45,313 nt of DNA from Clostridium sp. Its GTDB lineage: Bacteria; Bacillota; Clostridia; Lachnospirales; Lachnospiraceae. The notes beneath the pieces were generated by a model, which was not told the DNA's origin, did not search any database, and saw nothing but the letters and a program-made list of their open reading frames with translations. Positions within the stretch are counted from its first letter, which is position 1. The number at the start of each line of letters is the position of its first letter. The stretch lies in NCBI GenBank assembly GCA_023663815.1, contig JAMPGS010000006.1:1-45313 (forward strand), read 5' to 3'. Of this stretch, positions 34,421-43,564 are shown in pieces. Made by a program: the position numbers and the translations under genes.

Positions 34421-34954
34421 ATGGCAACATGGAGTTCCAGAGGGCTTAGAGGCTCCACCTTGGAGGAGCTTGTCAACAGGACAAATGAAAAGTATCAGGA
34501 AAGCGGTTTGGCTCTGATTCAAAAAATCCCCACCCCTATCACCCCTATCACCATCGATAAGGCCACGCGGCATATCACGCTGGCCTACTTTGAACAAAAA
34601 AGTACCGTTGACTATATCGGGGTTGTGCAGGGGGTTCCCGTTTGCTTTGACGCCAAGGAGTGCGCCATCGAGCGTTTCGCCCTTCAAAATATACATGAGC
34701 ATCAAGTAAATTTCATGGAGCAGTTTGAAAAGCAAGGGGGAGTTGCTTTTTTTCTGATTTACTTTTCCCATAGGGACGAATTTTATTACCTGCCCTTTCA
34801 GATTTTCAAATATTTTTGGGATAGGGCGGTAGAGGGAGGTCGGAAAAGCTTTCTCTATGAAGAGCTGAATCCCGAATACATCTTGCCAAAAAAGCACGGA
34901 GTTTTTGTCCCTTATCTTGATATGCTCAATAAGGATTTGGAAGAGCGGATTTAA
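34421..34954 (+). CDS. recU: Holliday junction resolvase RecU
   Basis: A 177-residue RecU-family resolvase: SRGLRGSTLEELVNRTNEKY, KIPTPI, STVDYIGV (metal aspartate), FDAKE (the E-x-K position is D-A-K here), and FFLIYFSHRDEFYYLP. RecU cleaves four-way junctions in Firmicutes and works with RuvAB. A short proline-threonine repeat (PTPITPITI) lies around residue 38. CAGGA upstream of ATG 34421 is a modest site. The spacing from the previous gene is 60 bases with no terminator, so the two may be co-transcribed. Confidence 0.9.
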   Translation: MATWSSRGLRGSTLEELVNRTNEKYQESGLALIQKIPTPITPITIDKATRHITLAYFEQKSTVDYIGVVQGVPVCFDAKECAIERFALQNIHEHQVNFMEQFEKQGGVAFFLIYFSHRDEFYYLPFQIFKYFWDRAVEGGRKSFLYEELNPEYILPKKHGVFVPYLDMLNKDLEERI

Positions 34955-34957
34955 AAT

Positions 34958-34986
34958 TTGACAAAAATTCAACTTTTCTGTATACT
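34958..34986 (+). promoter_or_regulatory. Strong promoter of the his operon
   Basis: TTGACA (34958-34963) and TATACT (34981-34986) are exactly 17 bases apart, close to sigma-A consensus. The leader to hisZ is only about 60 bases, too short for a T-box; no attenuator-like His run is seen in it. Confidence 0.85.
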
Positions 34987-35054
34987 TCCTTGTAGTTTTT
35001 ATATCAGCTTGATAACGAATTAGAACTTTAAATAAATAAAGCGAGGAACAACCT

Positions 35055-36173
35055 TTGAATCGACAATTAATCCATACGCCGGAGGGTGTGCGGGATATTT
35101 ACGGAAAAGAATATGCCGGAAAGCTTTATGTGGAAAATTTGATACATAAACAGCTAAATCTCTACGGTTATCAGGACATTCAAACGCCTGTGTTTGAATT
35201 TTTCGACGTATTTTCCAAGGAAACGGGAACCACGCCCTCCAGAGAGCTGTATAAGTTTTTTGATAAGGAAGGGAATACGCTGGTTTTGCGGCCGGATTTT
35301 ACTCCTTCCATTGCAAGGTGCGCCGCCAAGTACTTTATGGACGAGGACGTGCCTATCAGGTTTTGCTACGCGGGGAGCGCTTTCACAAACACTAGCAGCC
35401 TTCAGGGAAAGCTGAAGGAGATTACGCAAATGGGCGCGGAGCTGATAAACGACGGCAGCGTGGAGGCCGACGGGGAAATGATTGCCATGATGGTGGAAGC
35501 CCTTTTGTGCGCCGGGCTGAAGGATTTTCAGGTAAGCATCGGACAGATGGAATATTTTAAGGGTATCTGCGAGCAGGCGGGGCTTGACGATGAGACCGTT
35601 ATGGAGCTTCGGGAATTCATTTCCGGAAAAAATATTTTCGGCGCGGAGGAGCTTCTTGCAGAAAAAGGAGTTGAAAAAGCCTACAGTGAGATGCTTCTTA
35701 AAGTGACGGAGCATTTCGGCACGGTTCAGGTTCTTGAGGACGCCAAGGAAGCGGCGAAAAATAAGCGTTCCCTTGAGGCGGTCCGCCGCCTTGAGAAATT
35801 GTATGATATTTTATGCAAGTACGGCGTTGAAAAATATATTTCCTTTGATTTGGGGATGCTCAGCAAATTTAATTATTACACCGGCGTTATTTTTAAGGTC
35901 TACACCTACGGGGTGGGGGAGCCGGTTGCAAAGGGCGGCCGGTACGACCAGCTTCTTGGGTATTTTGGCAAAAAAGCGCCTGCCGTCGGCTTTGTTGTAG
36001 TGATTGACGACCTCTTAGCGGCCTTGAAACGTCAAAACGCGGAGATTGAAATAGAAGATGAAGTGATTTATCTCACTTATCAGGCCTCTGATTATGAAAG
36101 CAAACTTGCCGAGGCAAGAGCCCTCAGAATACAGGGGAAAAAGGTTGCCCTTATACCTGAGAATAAACTTTAA
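35055..36173 (+). CDS. hisZ: ATP phosphoribosyltransferase regulatory subunit HisZ
   Basis: A 372-residue HisRS-like protein starting with TTG at 35055, set by GAGGA 8 bases upstream. It has class II synthetase features (THPEG-like HTPEGVRDIYG, LRPDFTPSIAR, FDLGMLSKFNYYTGVIF, GGRYDQLL), but a HisRS-type anticodon-binding domain is not evident, which with the following short hisG identifies HisZ. HisZ combines with HisG to give the active, histidine-regulated first enzyme of histidine synthesis. First gene of the operon. Confidence 0.93.
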   Translation: MNRQLIHTPEGVRDIYGKEYAGKLYVENLIHKQLNLYGYQDIQTPVFEFFDVFSKETGTTPSRELYKFFDKEGNTLVLRPDFTPSIARCAAKYFMDEDVPIRFCYAGSAFTNTSSLQGKLKEITQMGAELINDGSVEADGEMIAMMVEALLCAGLKDFQVSIGQMEYFKGICEQAGLDDETVMELREFISGKNIFGAEELLAEKGVEKAYSEMLLKVTEHFGTVQVLEDAKEAAKNKRSLEAVRRLEKLYDILCKYGVEKYISFDLGMLSKFNYYTGVIFKVYTYGVGEPVAKGGRYDQLLGYFGKKAPAVGFVVVIDDLLAALKRQNAEIEIEDEVIYLTYQASDYESKLAEARALRIQGKKVALIPENKL

Positions 36174-36251
36174 GCAAACCGCAAGTATTTATAACTGTAC
36201 TTACAGTAAATTATTAATTTTGAAAGAAAAAGTATAAAGGAAAAGCATAAT

Positions 36252-37001
36252 ATGCAGACAAATAATCCATCTGTAAAAATAAATACGTTTATGCCGTCCT
36301 CTGCTCCTTTTCAGCGAAATACCTCTTTGCAATCAGACCGATACCTGACCTTTGCCTTGGGGAAGGGCCGTCTGGCGGTAAAAACCCTTGAGCTTTTGGA
36401 AGCAATTGGAATCACCTGCGAGGAGATGAAGGATAAAAGCTCCAGAAAATTAATTTTTGTCAACGAGGAGCAGAAACTAAAATTTTTTCTGGCAAAAGGG
36501 CCGGACGTCCCTACCTATGTGGAATACGGTGCGGCGGATATCGGGGTAGTCGGCAAGGATACCATTCTGGAGGAGAACAGACGGGCCTACGAGGTGTTAG
36601 ACCTTGGCTTTGGCAAATGCCGGATGTGCGTGTGCGGCCCGGCTTCCGCGAAAGAGCTTTTGCTTCACCATGAGCGAATCCGCGTTGCAAGCAAATATCC
36701 CGTAATTGCCAGAGATTATTTTTACAATAAAAAGCACCAGACGGTGGATATTATCAAGCTCAACGGCTCTGTGGAATTGGGCCCTATTGTGGGACTTTCC
36801 GACGTGATTGTAGATATTGTGGAGACCGGCTCCACGTTAAAGGAAAACGGGCTTGAGGTTTTAGAGGAAATCTGCCCCCTGTCCGCAAGAATGATTGTAA
36901 ATCAGGTCAGTATGCAGATGGAAACGGAGCGGATTAAGAAGCTGATATCACAATTAAAAGAAATTGTACTTGAAAAAACGGCTTCCAAAAAGGAACATTG
37001 A
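36252..37001 (+). CDS. hisG: ATP phosphoribosyltransferase catalytic subunit (short form)
   Basis: A 249-residue short-form HisG, which needs HisZ. Motifs: [31 protein letters not shown], and the phosphoribosyl-pyrophosphate loop [13 protein letters not shown]. It joins ATP and PRPP, step one of histidine synthesis. There is an atypical N-terminal extension of about 28 polar residues before the first core strand ([10 protein letters not shown]); AAGGAAA supports ATG 36252, but an internal start at residue 14 is possible. It lies 78 bases after hisZ with no terminator between. Confidence 0.94.
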   Translation: MQTNNPSVKINTFMPSSAPFQRNTSLQSDRYLTFALGKGRLAVKTLELLEAIGITCEEMKDKSSRKLIFVNEEQKLKFFLAKGPDVPTYVEYGAADIGVVGKDTILEENRRAYEVLDLGFGKCRMCVCGPASAKELLLHHERIRVASKYPVIARDYFYNKKHQTVDIIKLNGSVELGPIVGLSDVIVDIVETGSTLKENGLEVLEEICPLSARMIVNQVSMQMETERIKKLISQLKEIVLEKTASKKEH

Positions 37002-37046
37002 AAGGAATTGTTCTCAAAGAAGCTCAATCAAGGAGCAATAAAAATT

Positions 37047-37100
37047 ATGTATAAAAGCATTTTTGTAAAAAAGAAGGGACAAGCAAATGCGAATCATTGA
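37047..37100 (+). CDS. Possible 17-codon leader ORF overlapping hisD start
   Basis: AAGGAG then ATG 37047 opens MYKSIFVKKKGQANANH and stops at 37100, 14 bases inside hisD. It may couple translation into hisD. Only one histidine codon is present, so it is not a classical attenuator peptide. Weak evidence; it may be chance. Confidence 0.2.
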   Translation: MYKSIFVKKKGQANANH

Positions 37101-38388
37101 ATTAAACGAAAAAACAAGAGGCAGTCTTTTGGACAATCTTTTAAAGAGGAGCCCCGGAAGTTTTGGGCAGTACGAACAGATTGTTGCGGACATTATAAAT
37201 GAAATTAGAGGAAGAGGAGACGAGGCCCTCTTTGAATATACTTTAAAGTTCGACAAGTGCAGCATCACGGCGGAAACTATCAAAGTGACGGAAGAGGAAA
37301 TACAGGAGGCCTACGGCCTAGTTGACCCTGCTTTTGTGGCGGTTATGAAAAAATCAGCCGCCAACATCACCGATTTTCACAGACACCAATTGAGAAACAG
37401 TTGGATTGTGCCCAGTGAAAACGGCGTTATTCTCGGACAAAAAATTACTCCCATTGCAATATCCGGGGTTTATGTTCCCGGCGGAAAAGCGGCCTATCCC
37501 TCCAGCGTTCTTATGAACGTTTTGCCCGCGAAGGTGGCGGGGGTTCCCAGAATCATTATGACGACGCCTCCCGGCGCGGACGGGAAGGTTAATCCCGGCA
37601 CGCTGGTTGCCGCCGACATTGCGGGGGTGGATGAAATATACAAGGCCGGCGGCGCGCAGGCGATTGCCGCCATGGCCTTTGGGACGGAGAGTATCCCCAG
37701 AGTGGATAAGATTACCGGCCCCGGAAATATTTTTGTGGCCCTTGCAAAAAAAGCCTGCTTTGGCTTCGTGAGCATCGACTCCGTGGCGGGCCCCAGCGAA
37801 ATTTTAGTGCTGGCGGACGAGACGGCCAACCCTAGATATGTGGCCGCCGATTTGCTCTCGCAGGCGGAGCACGACGAGATGGCAAGTGCAATTTTAATCA
37901 CCACAAGCAGAGCGTTAGCGGAGCGGGTTTCCGCGGAGGCCAACGCTTTTACGGCGCAGCTTTCCCGAAAGGATATTATTGAGAAATCTCTGGAAAACTA
38001 CGGTTATATTTTAATCGCCCAAACTATGGAGGAAGCCGTTGACGCCGCCAATCAAATTGCATCGGAGCATTTGGAAATCCTGACGGCCAATCCTTTTGAG
38101 GTCATGACAAAGATAAAAAATGCGGGCGCTGTTTTCCTTGGGGAATATTCCTCGGAGCCCTTGGGAGACTATTTTGCAGGCCCCAATCATATATTGCCTA
38201 CGAACGGCACAGCAAGGTTCTTTTCGCCCCTAAACGTGGACGATTTTTTGAAAAAGACCAGCATTATTTCCTATTCCAAGGACGCGCTTTTCGAGGTTCA
38301 CAGAGACATTGAACTGTTTGCGGAAAAGGAAGGCCTAACGGCTCATGCAAATTCTATTAAGGTAAGATTTGAGGAGAAGGATAAATGA
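37087..38388 (+). CDS. hisD: Histidinol dehydrogenase
   Basis: A 433-residue HisD, normal length. Diagnostic runs: ISGVYVPGGKAAYPSSVLMNVLPAKVAG split over residues 120-150, the GPGNIFVALAKK block, GPSEILVLAD, SQAEHDEMA (zinc-ligand region) and a C-terminal GPNHILPTNGTARF. It oxidises histidinol to histidine in two NAD-dependent steps, the last steps of the pathway. AAGGGA is about 6 bases before ATG 37087. It overlaps hisB by four bases. Confidence 0.97.
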   Translation: MRIIELNEKTRGSLLDNLLKRSPGSFGQYEQIVADIINEIRGRGDEALFEYTLKFDKCSITAETIKVTEEEIQEAYGLVDPAFVAVMKKSAANITDFHRHQLRNSWIVPSENGVILGQKITPIAISGVYVPGGKAAYPSSVLMNVLPAKVAGVPRIIMTTPPGADGKVNPGTLVAADIAGVDEIYKAGGAQAIAAMAFGTESIPRVDKITGPGNIFVALAKKACFGFVSIDSVAGPSEILVLADETANPRYVAADLLSQAEHDEMASAILITTSRALAERVSAEANAFTAQLSRKDIIEKSLENYGYILIAQTMEEAVDAANQIASEHLEILTANPFEVMTKIKNAGAVFLGEYSSEPLGDYFAGPNHILPTNGTARFFSPLNVDDFLKKTSIISYSKDALFEVHRDIELFAEKEGLTAHANSIKVRFEEKDK

Positions 38389-38972
38389 CAAGAACAGCAG
38401 TTATCACACGAAAAACAAAGGAAACGGAAATCACCGCGTCGCTTGACCTAGACGGCGGCGGAATCGGAAGGATTGAAAGCGGAATCGGCTTTTTCGACCA
38501 TATGCTGGAAGGCTTTGCAAAGCACGGCTTTTTTGACTTAACCTTAACTGTAAAGGGGGATCTTCACGTGGACGGCCACCACAGCGTGGAGGATGCAGGG
38601 ATTGTCCTTGGAACCGCCATAAAAGAGGCCCTTGGGGACAAAAAAGGAATTCGGCGTTACGGTTCCTCCATTCTTCCCATGGACGACGCCCTTGCCCTGT
38701 GCGCCGTGGATTTGTGCGGGAGGCCTTATTTCGCCTTTGACTGCGCGTTTACAACAGAAAAAGTGGGAAATTTGGATACGGAGCTGGTTCGCGAATTTTT
38801 TTATGCCGTCTCCTACAGCGCGGGGATGAACCTTCATATAAAAATGCTTTCCGGCATCAATAATCATCACATGATTGAAGCCATATTCAAGGCTTTTGCA
38901 AAGGCCTTGGACCAAGCGGTGGAAAAAGACGAAAGAATCAAGGACGTTCTCAGTACCAAAGGGAGTTTATGA
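38385..38972 (+). CDS. hisB: Imidazoleglycerol-phosphate dehydratase
   Basis: A 195-residue HisB dehydratase without the phosphatase domain found in enterobacteria. Metal-binding motifs: [25 protein letters not shown] and [18 protein letters not shown]. It converts imidazoleglycerol phosphate to imidazoleacetol phosphate. Its ATG at 38385 overlaps the hisD stop (ATGA), so translation is coupled. Confidence 0.97.
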   Translation: MTRTAVITRKTKETEITASLDLDGGGIGRIESGIGFFDHMLEGFAKHGFFDLTLTVKGDLHVDGHHSVEDAGIVLGTAIKEALGDKKGIRRYGSSILPMDDALALCAVDLCGRPYFAFDCAFTTEKVGNLDTELVREFFYAVSYSAGMNLHIKMLSGINNHHMIEAIFKAFAKALDQAVEKDERIKDVLSTKGSL

Positions 38973-40258
38973 TGAAGAATTATAAAAGCTTTATACCCTG
39001 TATTTATCTTTTAAACGGAAAGGCCGTTGCAGGTTTTCATGATAACGCGGTTATCAGCGAAAGCCCGGCGGAGCTTGCCAGATTTTACGGAGAAAACAAT
39101 GCGGATGAGCTGATTGTTTTCGATAGGTCCACGGACGGCGCTTCCCACGATGCGGCCCTCGACGCGCTGAAGGTCATCTGCAGGGAAGCGCAGATTCCCG
39201 TAATCGGCGCGGGAAACGTTAAGCGCATGGAGGACATTAAAAAGCTCATCTATGCGGGGTGCAGCAAAGCCGCCCTCAATTACTCCAAGGAAAGCAATAT
39301 AGAATTGACAAAGGAGGTTTCCTTAAAATTCGGGAAAGATAAAATTGCGGCCTGCGTGATGGAGGCCTCCGACATTAAGGCCAATGAGCTGCTTCTCAAG
39401 GAATATGTAGGCACGGTCATTTTAATCAATGAAAAAAGCATCAAGCAGGCAGTTCAGGATTCGGAAATACCGGTTATCGTCTCGCTTCCTGAGGTCTCCT
39501 TGGACAAAATTATCGAGCTGTTGTCCAGCAAAAATATTGCGGGAGTTACCGGCCCGGCCATCAACGCCAACGCGAAGGAGCTTATAGATATCAAGGATTT
39601 ATGCGCGGGCGGCGGCGTGGCGGTTAGAACCTTTGAGCCCGCCGTCAAGTGGGAGGAGCTTAAGAAAAATTCTGAGGGTCTTGTGCCCGTGGTGGTTCAG
39701 GACTACAAAACCCGCGAGGTGTTGATGGTTGCTTACATGAACGAGGAGGCCTATCTTGCCACCTTAAAGAGCGGGCGGATGACCTATTACAGCAGAAGCC
39801 GGAAGCAGCAATGGCTAAAGGGCGAGACCAGCGGCCATTTCCAGCACGTAAAGGAAATGATTGCGGACTGCGATAAGGATACTATTTTGGCAAAGGTTTC
39901 CCAAATAGGGGCCGCCTGTCATACCGGGAATTACAGTTGCTTTTTCAACGAGATTATTAAGAAAGAATATGAGGAGAGCAACCCCCTTATGGTGTTCGAG
40001 TCGGTTTTGAACGTGATTAAGGACAGAAAGCTCCACCCAAGGGAAGGCTCCTACACCAATTATCTGTTCGACAAGGGGATTGACAAGATATTAAAGAAGC
40101 TGGGGGAGGAGGCCACGGAAATTGTCATTGCCGCCAAGAATCCCAACGCCAATGAGATTAAATATGAAATTGCAGACTTCCTTTACCATATGATGGTGCT
40201 TATGGTGGAAAAGGGCGTAAGCTGGGAGGAAATCACGGAGGAATTGGATAAGAGATAA
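38972..40258 (+). CDS. hisIE: Three-domain fusion: degenerate HisA/HisF-like barrel + HisI + HisE
   Basis: A 428-residue protein. Residues 1-205 resemble a HisA/HisF half-barrel fold ([33 protein letters not shown]), but the catalytic aspartate after the first strand (P-C-L/I-D) is Y12 here and the second aspartate after the fifth strand is not in place (CVMEA), so it is probably inactive. HisI (about 215-325) is intact: [28 protein letters not shown] and [10 protein letters not shown]. HisE (about 335-428) is intact: [26 protein letters not shown]. The last two hydrolyse phosphoribosyl-ATP and open the ring of phosphoribosyl-AMP. ATG 38972 is better spaced from GGGAG than ATG 38969. Last his gene here. 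Confidence 0.88.
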   Translation: MKNYKSFIPCIYLLNGKAVAGFHDNAVISESPAELARFYGENNADELIVFDRSTDGASHDAALDALKVICREAQIPVIGAGNVKRMEDIKKLIYAGCSKAALNYSKESNIELTKEVSLKFGKDKIAACVMEASDIKANELLLKEYVGTVILINEKSIKQAVQDSEIPVIVSLPEVSLDKIIELLSSKNIAGVTGPAINANAKELIDIKDLCAGGGVAVRTFEPAVKWEELKKNSEGLVPVVVQDYKTREVLMVAYMNEEAYLATLKSGRMTYYSRSRKQQWLKGETSGHFQHVKEMIADCDKDTILAKVSQIGAACHTGNYSCFFNEIIKKEYEESNPLMVFESVLNVIKDRKLHPREGSYTNYLFDKGIDKILKKLGEEATEIVIAAKNPNANEIKYEIADFLYHMMVLMVEKGVSWEEITEELDKR

Positions 40259-40283
40259 TCAGAACGAGAAATAGCTAAACTTT

Positions 40284-40313
40284 AAATGCTGCCATGCAAA
40301 CTTGGCGGCATTT
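40284..40313 (+). terminator. Terminator of the his operon
   Basis: AAATGCTGCCA (40284-40294) pairs with TGGCGGCATTT (40303-40313), 11 pairs with one G-U, 8-base loop, ending in a T-run (TTTT). Confidence 0.85.
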
Positions 40314-40404
40314 TGAGTTCTGTGGCGATTGCCCTATTCATAATCCGGCCATGCCCCGCATATTTTTTACCAATAAATATGATTACCTTAGGAAGAAACG
40401 CGCT

Positions 40405-40764
40405 ATGGGTAAGGTAAACGCAAACAAAAAATTGGAGCTGGTGAAAGCTATCCGGATGCAGAATCAGTATAACAGACAGCTTTTCCGCTCAAGAGAAAAT
40501 TTTATATACTCCAAGACGCCGGAGACTATGCATGGGGAGCTGTACAGCTTGGAAGAGCCGAAATCGCCGGAGGAGGACGCCCCGATTGCAAGCAATTTCC
40601 GCGTTCGCTTTGTGATTGCTCTGGCTCTTTTATTTGCTTTTGTGCTGTGCGACGTCAATCAGGTAAGCTACGAAGGGGAAAACGCCGGCACGGTTTTCGA
40701 GCGGATAGTAGAAAGCCCCGACTTGACGGATGTCTTTGATTTTCTAAAGTCGGATATACCATGA
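40405..40764 (+). CDS. Small single-pass membrane protein, hypothetical
   Basis: About 119 residues from ATG 40405, which has AGGAAG upstream; the frame is open to ATG 40294, but that part overlaps the his terminator and lacks a site. A basic N-terminal region rich in N, Q and R (KAIRMQNQYNRQLFRSRENF) is followed by an acidic linker and one membrane helix (about residues 72-90, VIALALLFAFVLC), then a short outer domain ending VFDFLKSDIP. The layout suggests a type II anchored protein with a cytoplasmic basic part. No known domain. Confidence 0.65.
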   Translation: MGKVNANKKLELVKAIRMQNQYNRQLFRSRENFIYSKTPETMHGELYSLEEPKSPEEDAPIASNFRVRFVIALALLFAFVLCDVNQVSYEGENAGTVFERIVESPDLTDVFDFLKSDIP

Positions 40765-40809
40765 GTTTTGGCGGCGATTGGGCAAAAATTAGGCAGTTAA
40801 ACTTTTTTA

Positions 40810-40851
40810 CAGACAGAAGATGTGTTTTTGCAGGCAGCAGATGCATTTTTT
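40810..40851. repeat. Two-copy 21-base tandem repeat
   Basis: CAGACAGAAGATGTGTTTTTG (first copy, from 40810, 21-base period) and the next unit CAGGCAGCAGATGCATTTTT are clearly related. A fainter third start (GCAGAGAACAGAAC) follows. They lie directly upstream of the promoter at 40869. Confidence 0.5.
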
Positions 40852-40868
40852 TGCAGAGAACAGAACGA

Positions 40869-40896
40869 TTGACTTTACCAAAAGATTTGTTACAAT
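40869..40896 (+). promoter_or_regulatory. Promoter of the radical SAM-RNase G operon
   Basis: TTGACT (40869-40874) and TACAAT (40891-40896) are 16 bases apart; the transcript would start about 85 bases before the radical SAM gene. Confidence 0.65.
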
Positions 40897-40987
40897 AAAT
40901 ATTTGAAGAAAAAATTTGCAGTTATACGGAAAACACCGCAAAACACACTATGGAAAAGCATGGAAGTACTGCGGAATAAGGAGAAGT

Positions 40988-42868
40988 ATGAGAAAACTTG
41001 CTTTAAGCGACGAGATACTATTGCAGATTGAAAAGCCCGCCCGCTACATTGGCGGCGAGGTAAACGCCGTGATGAAGGATAAAGAGAAGGTAAGTATCCG
41101 TTTTGCCATGTGCTTCCCCGACGTCTATGAAATAGGAATGTCCCATTTAGGAATACAGATTATCTACGATATGCTAAACCGCTTTGAGGACGTGTGGTGC
41201 GAGCGGGTTTACTCCCCATGGGTGGACTTGGACGCGGTGATGCGAAGGGAAAAAATCCCCCTGTTTGCGCTGGAATCTCAGGAGCCCGTGAAAGGCTTCG
41301 ACTTTCTTGGGATTACCCTTCAATATGAAATGTGTTACACAAATATCCTGCAGGTTCTCGACCTTTCGGGGATTCCTCTGCTGTCAAAGGACCGGGGGGA
41401 GGAATACCCCATTGTAATCGGCGGCGGCCCCTGCAGCTACAATCCGGAGCCTATCTGCGATTTTTTCGACCTTTTTTATATCGGCGAAGCCGAGACAAGA
41501 TACAGAGAATTGCTTGATTTGTACAAAAAATGCAAGGCAGAAAAGGCTGGGAAGAAGGAATTCCTGCATAAAGCCGCCCAAATTCCCGGCATGTATGTTC
41601 CTTCCCTGTACGACGTGGCCTACAAGGAGGACGGAACTATCTTAAAAAGAATTTCCCTTGCGCCCGGCGTCCCTGAAAAAATTGACAAGGAACTAGTAAA
41701 GGATATGTCGGATACCTATTATCCCCAAAAACCGGTGGTTCCTTTTATCAAGGTGACGCAGGATAGAGTGGTGCTGGAAATTCAAAGAGGGTGTATCAGA
41801 GGATGCCGTTTTTGTCAGGCGGGCCAGCTTTACCGGCCGGTGAGGGAGCGGAGCCTTGAGGCTTTAAAATACTATGCCATGGAAATGCTGAAAAATACCG
41901 GTCACGAGGAAATTTCCTTAAGCTCCCTAAGCTCCAGCGATTTTTCAAAACTGCCGGAGCTGCTGGATTTTCTCATTGAAAACTGCGGCGAAAAGAAAAT
42001 CAATATTTCCCTTCCCTCCCTGCGGATTGACGCTTTTTCCTTGGATGTGATGAATAAGGTGCAGGATGTAAAGAAAAGCAGCCTCACCTTTGCCCCGGAG
42101 GCGGGAAGCCAAAGGCTGAGAAATATCATCAACAAGGGATTGACCGAGGAAGTCATTTTGGAGGGAGCCAGGATGGCCTTTGCAGGCGGATGGACAAGGG
42201 TAAAGCTTTACTTTATGCTGGGGCTCCCCATGGAAACGGAAGAGGATATCAAAGGCATTGCGGAGCTGTGCAATAAGATAGCGGCCGTTTTTTACGAGAC
42301 TGTTCCCAAGGAAAAGCGGACGGGGCGGGTGCAGATTGTGGCAAGCACTTCCTTTTTTATTCCCAAGCCCTTCACCCCCTTTCAGTGGGCGTCCCAATGC
42401 ACGAAGGAAGAATTCTTGGACAAGGCGTATCTCACAAGAACCTCTATTGCCGGCGTACTGAATCAAAAGAGCATCAAATACAACTGGCACGAGGCGGACG
42501 CCAGCGTATTGGAGGGCATCATGGCCCGCGGAGACAGAAGGTTAAATCAAGTGATTCTGCGGGCCTATGAAAAGGGCTGTCTCTATGACGCGTGGAGCGA
42601 GTATTATAAAAATGATATGTGGTTTGAGGCTTTTGAAGAGTGCGGCATGGACCCGGCTTTTTACACCCTGCGGGAGCGGGCCGACGACGAAATTTTTCCT
42701 TGGGACTTTTTAAGCTGCGGCGTCAGCAAGGAATTTCTTTTGCGGGAATGGCATAAGGCGAAGGCGGGGGAAACTACCCCTAATTGTCAGAAACGCTGCA
42801 ACGGCTGCGGAGCGGCTCGGTACGGCGTGGGCGTTTGCGCAGCCGGACGGGAAGGAGGCGCGTCATGA
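40988..42868 (+). CDS. B12-binding-type radical SAM protein (TIGR03960 family)
   Basis: A 626-residue radical SAM protein. The N-terminal ~200 residues form a cobalamin-binding-like domain (FPDVYEIGMSHLGIQIIY, VIGGGPCSYNPEPICDFFD). The radical SAM cluster motif C-x3-C-x2-C (GCIRGCRFC) is at about residues 270-277. The C-terminal part ends in a cysteine patch (KRCNGCGAARYG). In clostridia this protein is paired with a DUF2344 protein, as here, and with RNase G; the reaction is not established but is thought to be RNA or ribosome related. AAGGAG is 4 bases before ATG 40988; an upstream in-frame ATG at 40916 has no site. Confidence 0.9.
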   Translation: MRKLALSDEILLQIEKPARYIGGEVNAVMKDKEKVSIRFAMCFPDVYEIGMSHLGIQIIYDMLNRFEDVWCERVYSPWVDLDAVMRREKIPLFALESQEPVKGFDFLGITLQYEMCYTNILQVLDLSGIPLLSKDRGEEYPIVIGGGPCSYNPEPICDFFDLFYIGEAETRYRELLDLYKKCKAEKAGKKEFLHKAAQIPGMYVPSLYDVAYKEDGTILKRISLAPGVPEKIDKELVKDMSDTYYPQKPVVPFIKVTQDRVVLEIQRGCIRGCRFCQAGQLYRPVRERSLEALKYYAMEMLKNTGHEEISLSSLSSSDFSKLPELLDFLIENCGEKKINISLPSLRIDAFSLDVMNKVQDVKKSSLTFAPEAGSQRLRNIINKGLTEEVILEGARMAFAGGWTRVKLYFMLGLPMETEEDIKGIAELCNKIAAVFYETVPKEKRTGRVQIVASTSFFIPKPFTPFQWASQCTKEEFLDKAYLTRTSIAGVLNQKSIKYNWHEADASVLEGIMARGDRRLNQVILRAYEKGCLYDAWSEYYKNDMWFEAFEECGMDPAFYTLRERADDEIFPWDFLSCGVSKEFLLREWHKAKAGETTPNCQKRCNGCGAARYGVGVCAAGREGGAS

Positions 42869-43539
42869 AGATAAGGGTTAAATTCTCAAAGTACGGCGCT
42901 TTGCGGTTTATCGGCCATTTGGACGTGATGCGCTATTTTCAAAAGGCTATCCGGCGGGCGGAAATCGATATCGCTTATTCCGAGGGCTTTTCCCCCCATC
43001 AAATTATGTCCTTTGCATCACCTTTATCTGTGGGGCATACCAGCGAGGGGGAGTACTTTGATATGGAAGTAAATTCCTTTACCGGCGAGGAGGACTTGCT
43101 AAAAAGGCTTCAGGCGGCGATGGTTGAGGGAATCGACATTTTAAAGGTAAAGCTTCTTCCCGAAAAAGAAAAAAACGCCATGGCAAGCGTGGCGGCTGCA
43201 GATTACCTTGTAACGTTCAGTGAAAAAGTGAACCTGCCCGATGATTGGAGAAAGCAGCTTCTTGATTTTTACGGGCAAAGGACAATTCCCGTGATAAAAA
43301 AGACTAAAAAGGGCCAGCGGGAATTAGATTTAAAGGAAGGCGTTTACCGGTTGGAGCCGCGGGACATGGGCGTTTACATGCTGGTGGACGCAGGCAGCGG
43401 CAGCAATGTCAAGCCGGGCTTTGTGCTGGAAACCTTCTTTGAACAGGCGGGAATTTTGCTGCCAGAGTATCCTTTTCACATTCATAGAATCGACACCTAT
43501 AAACGATTGGAAAGCGGAAAGCTTTCACCGCTTCTCTAG
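42865..43539 (+). CDS. TIGR03936/DUF2344 radical SAM-associated protein
   Basis: A 224-residue DUF2344 protein: RVKFSKYGALRFIGHLDVMRYFQKAIRRA at the N-terminus, YSEGFSPHQIMSFASPLSVGH, and EGEYFDMEV. It is a partner of the preceding radical SAM protein; in some genomes the two are fused. ATG 42865 overlaps the previous stop (ATGA) and has GGAGG upstream, so translation is coupled. A longer open frame back to 42784 lies within the radical SAM gene and is rejected. Confidence 0.92.
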   Translation: MKIRVKFSKYGALRFIGHLDVMRYFQKAIRRAEIDIAYSEGFSPHQIMSFASPLSVGHTSEGEYFDMEVNSFTGEEDLLKRLQAAMVEGIDILKVKLLPEKEKNAMASVAAADYLVTFSEKVNLPDDWRKQLLDFYGQRTIPVIKKTKKGQRELDLKEGVYRLEPRDMGVYMLVDAGSGSNVKPGFVLETFFEQAGILLPEYPFHIHRIDTYKRLESGKLSPLL

Positions 43540-43564
43540 GAAAGCCTCTTTAGGAAATATTGAT

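Noticed and set aside
34151-34972. 273-codon minus-strand open frame over rluA 3' end and recU
   Set aside because: It is fully antisense to two well-recognised genes, has no recognisable domain or ribosome site, and its composition is that of a shadow frame.
34987-35054. T-box or histidine attenuator before hisZ
   Set aside because: The leader is only about 60 bases, with no T-box sequence, no specifier stem and no histidine codon run.
37494-37943. 149-codon minus-strand frame
   Set aside because: Shadow of hisD, whose sense-strand motifs are unambiguous.
41945-42490. 181-codon minus-strand frame
   Set aside because: Antisense to the radical SAM gene, without motif or start signal.
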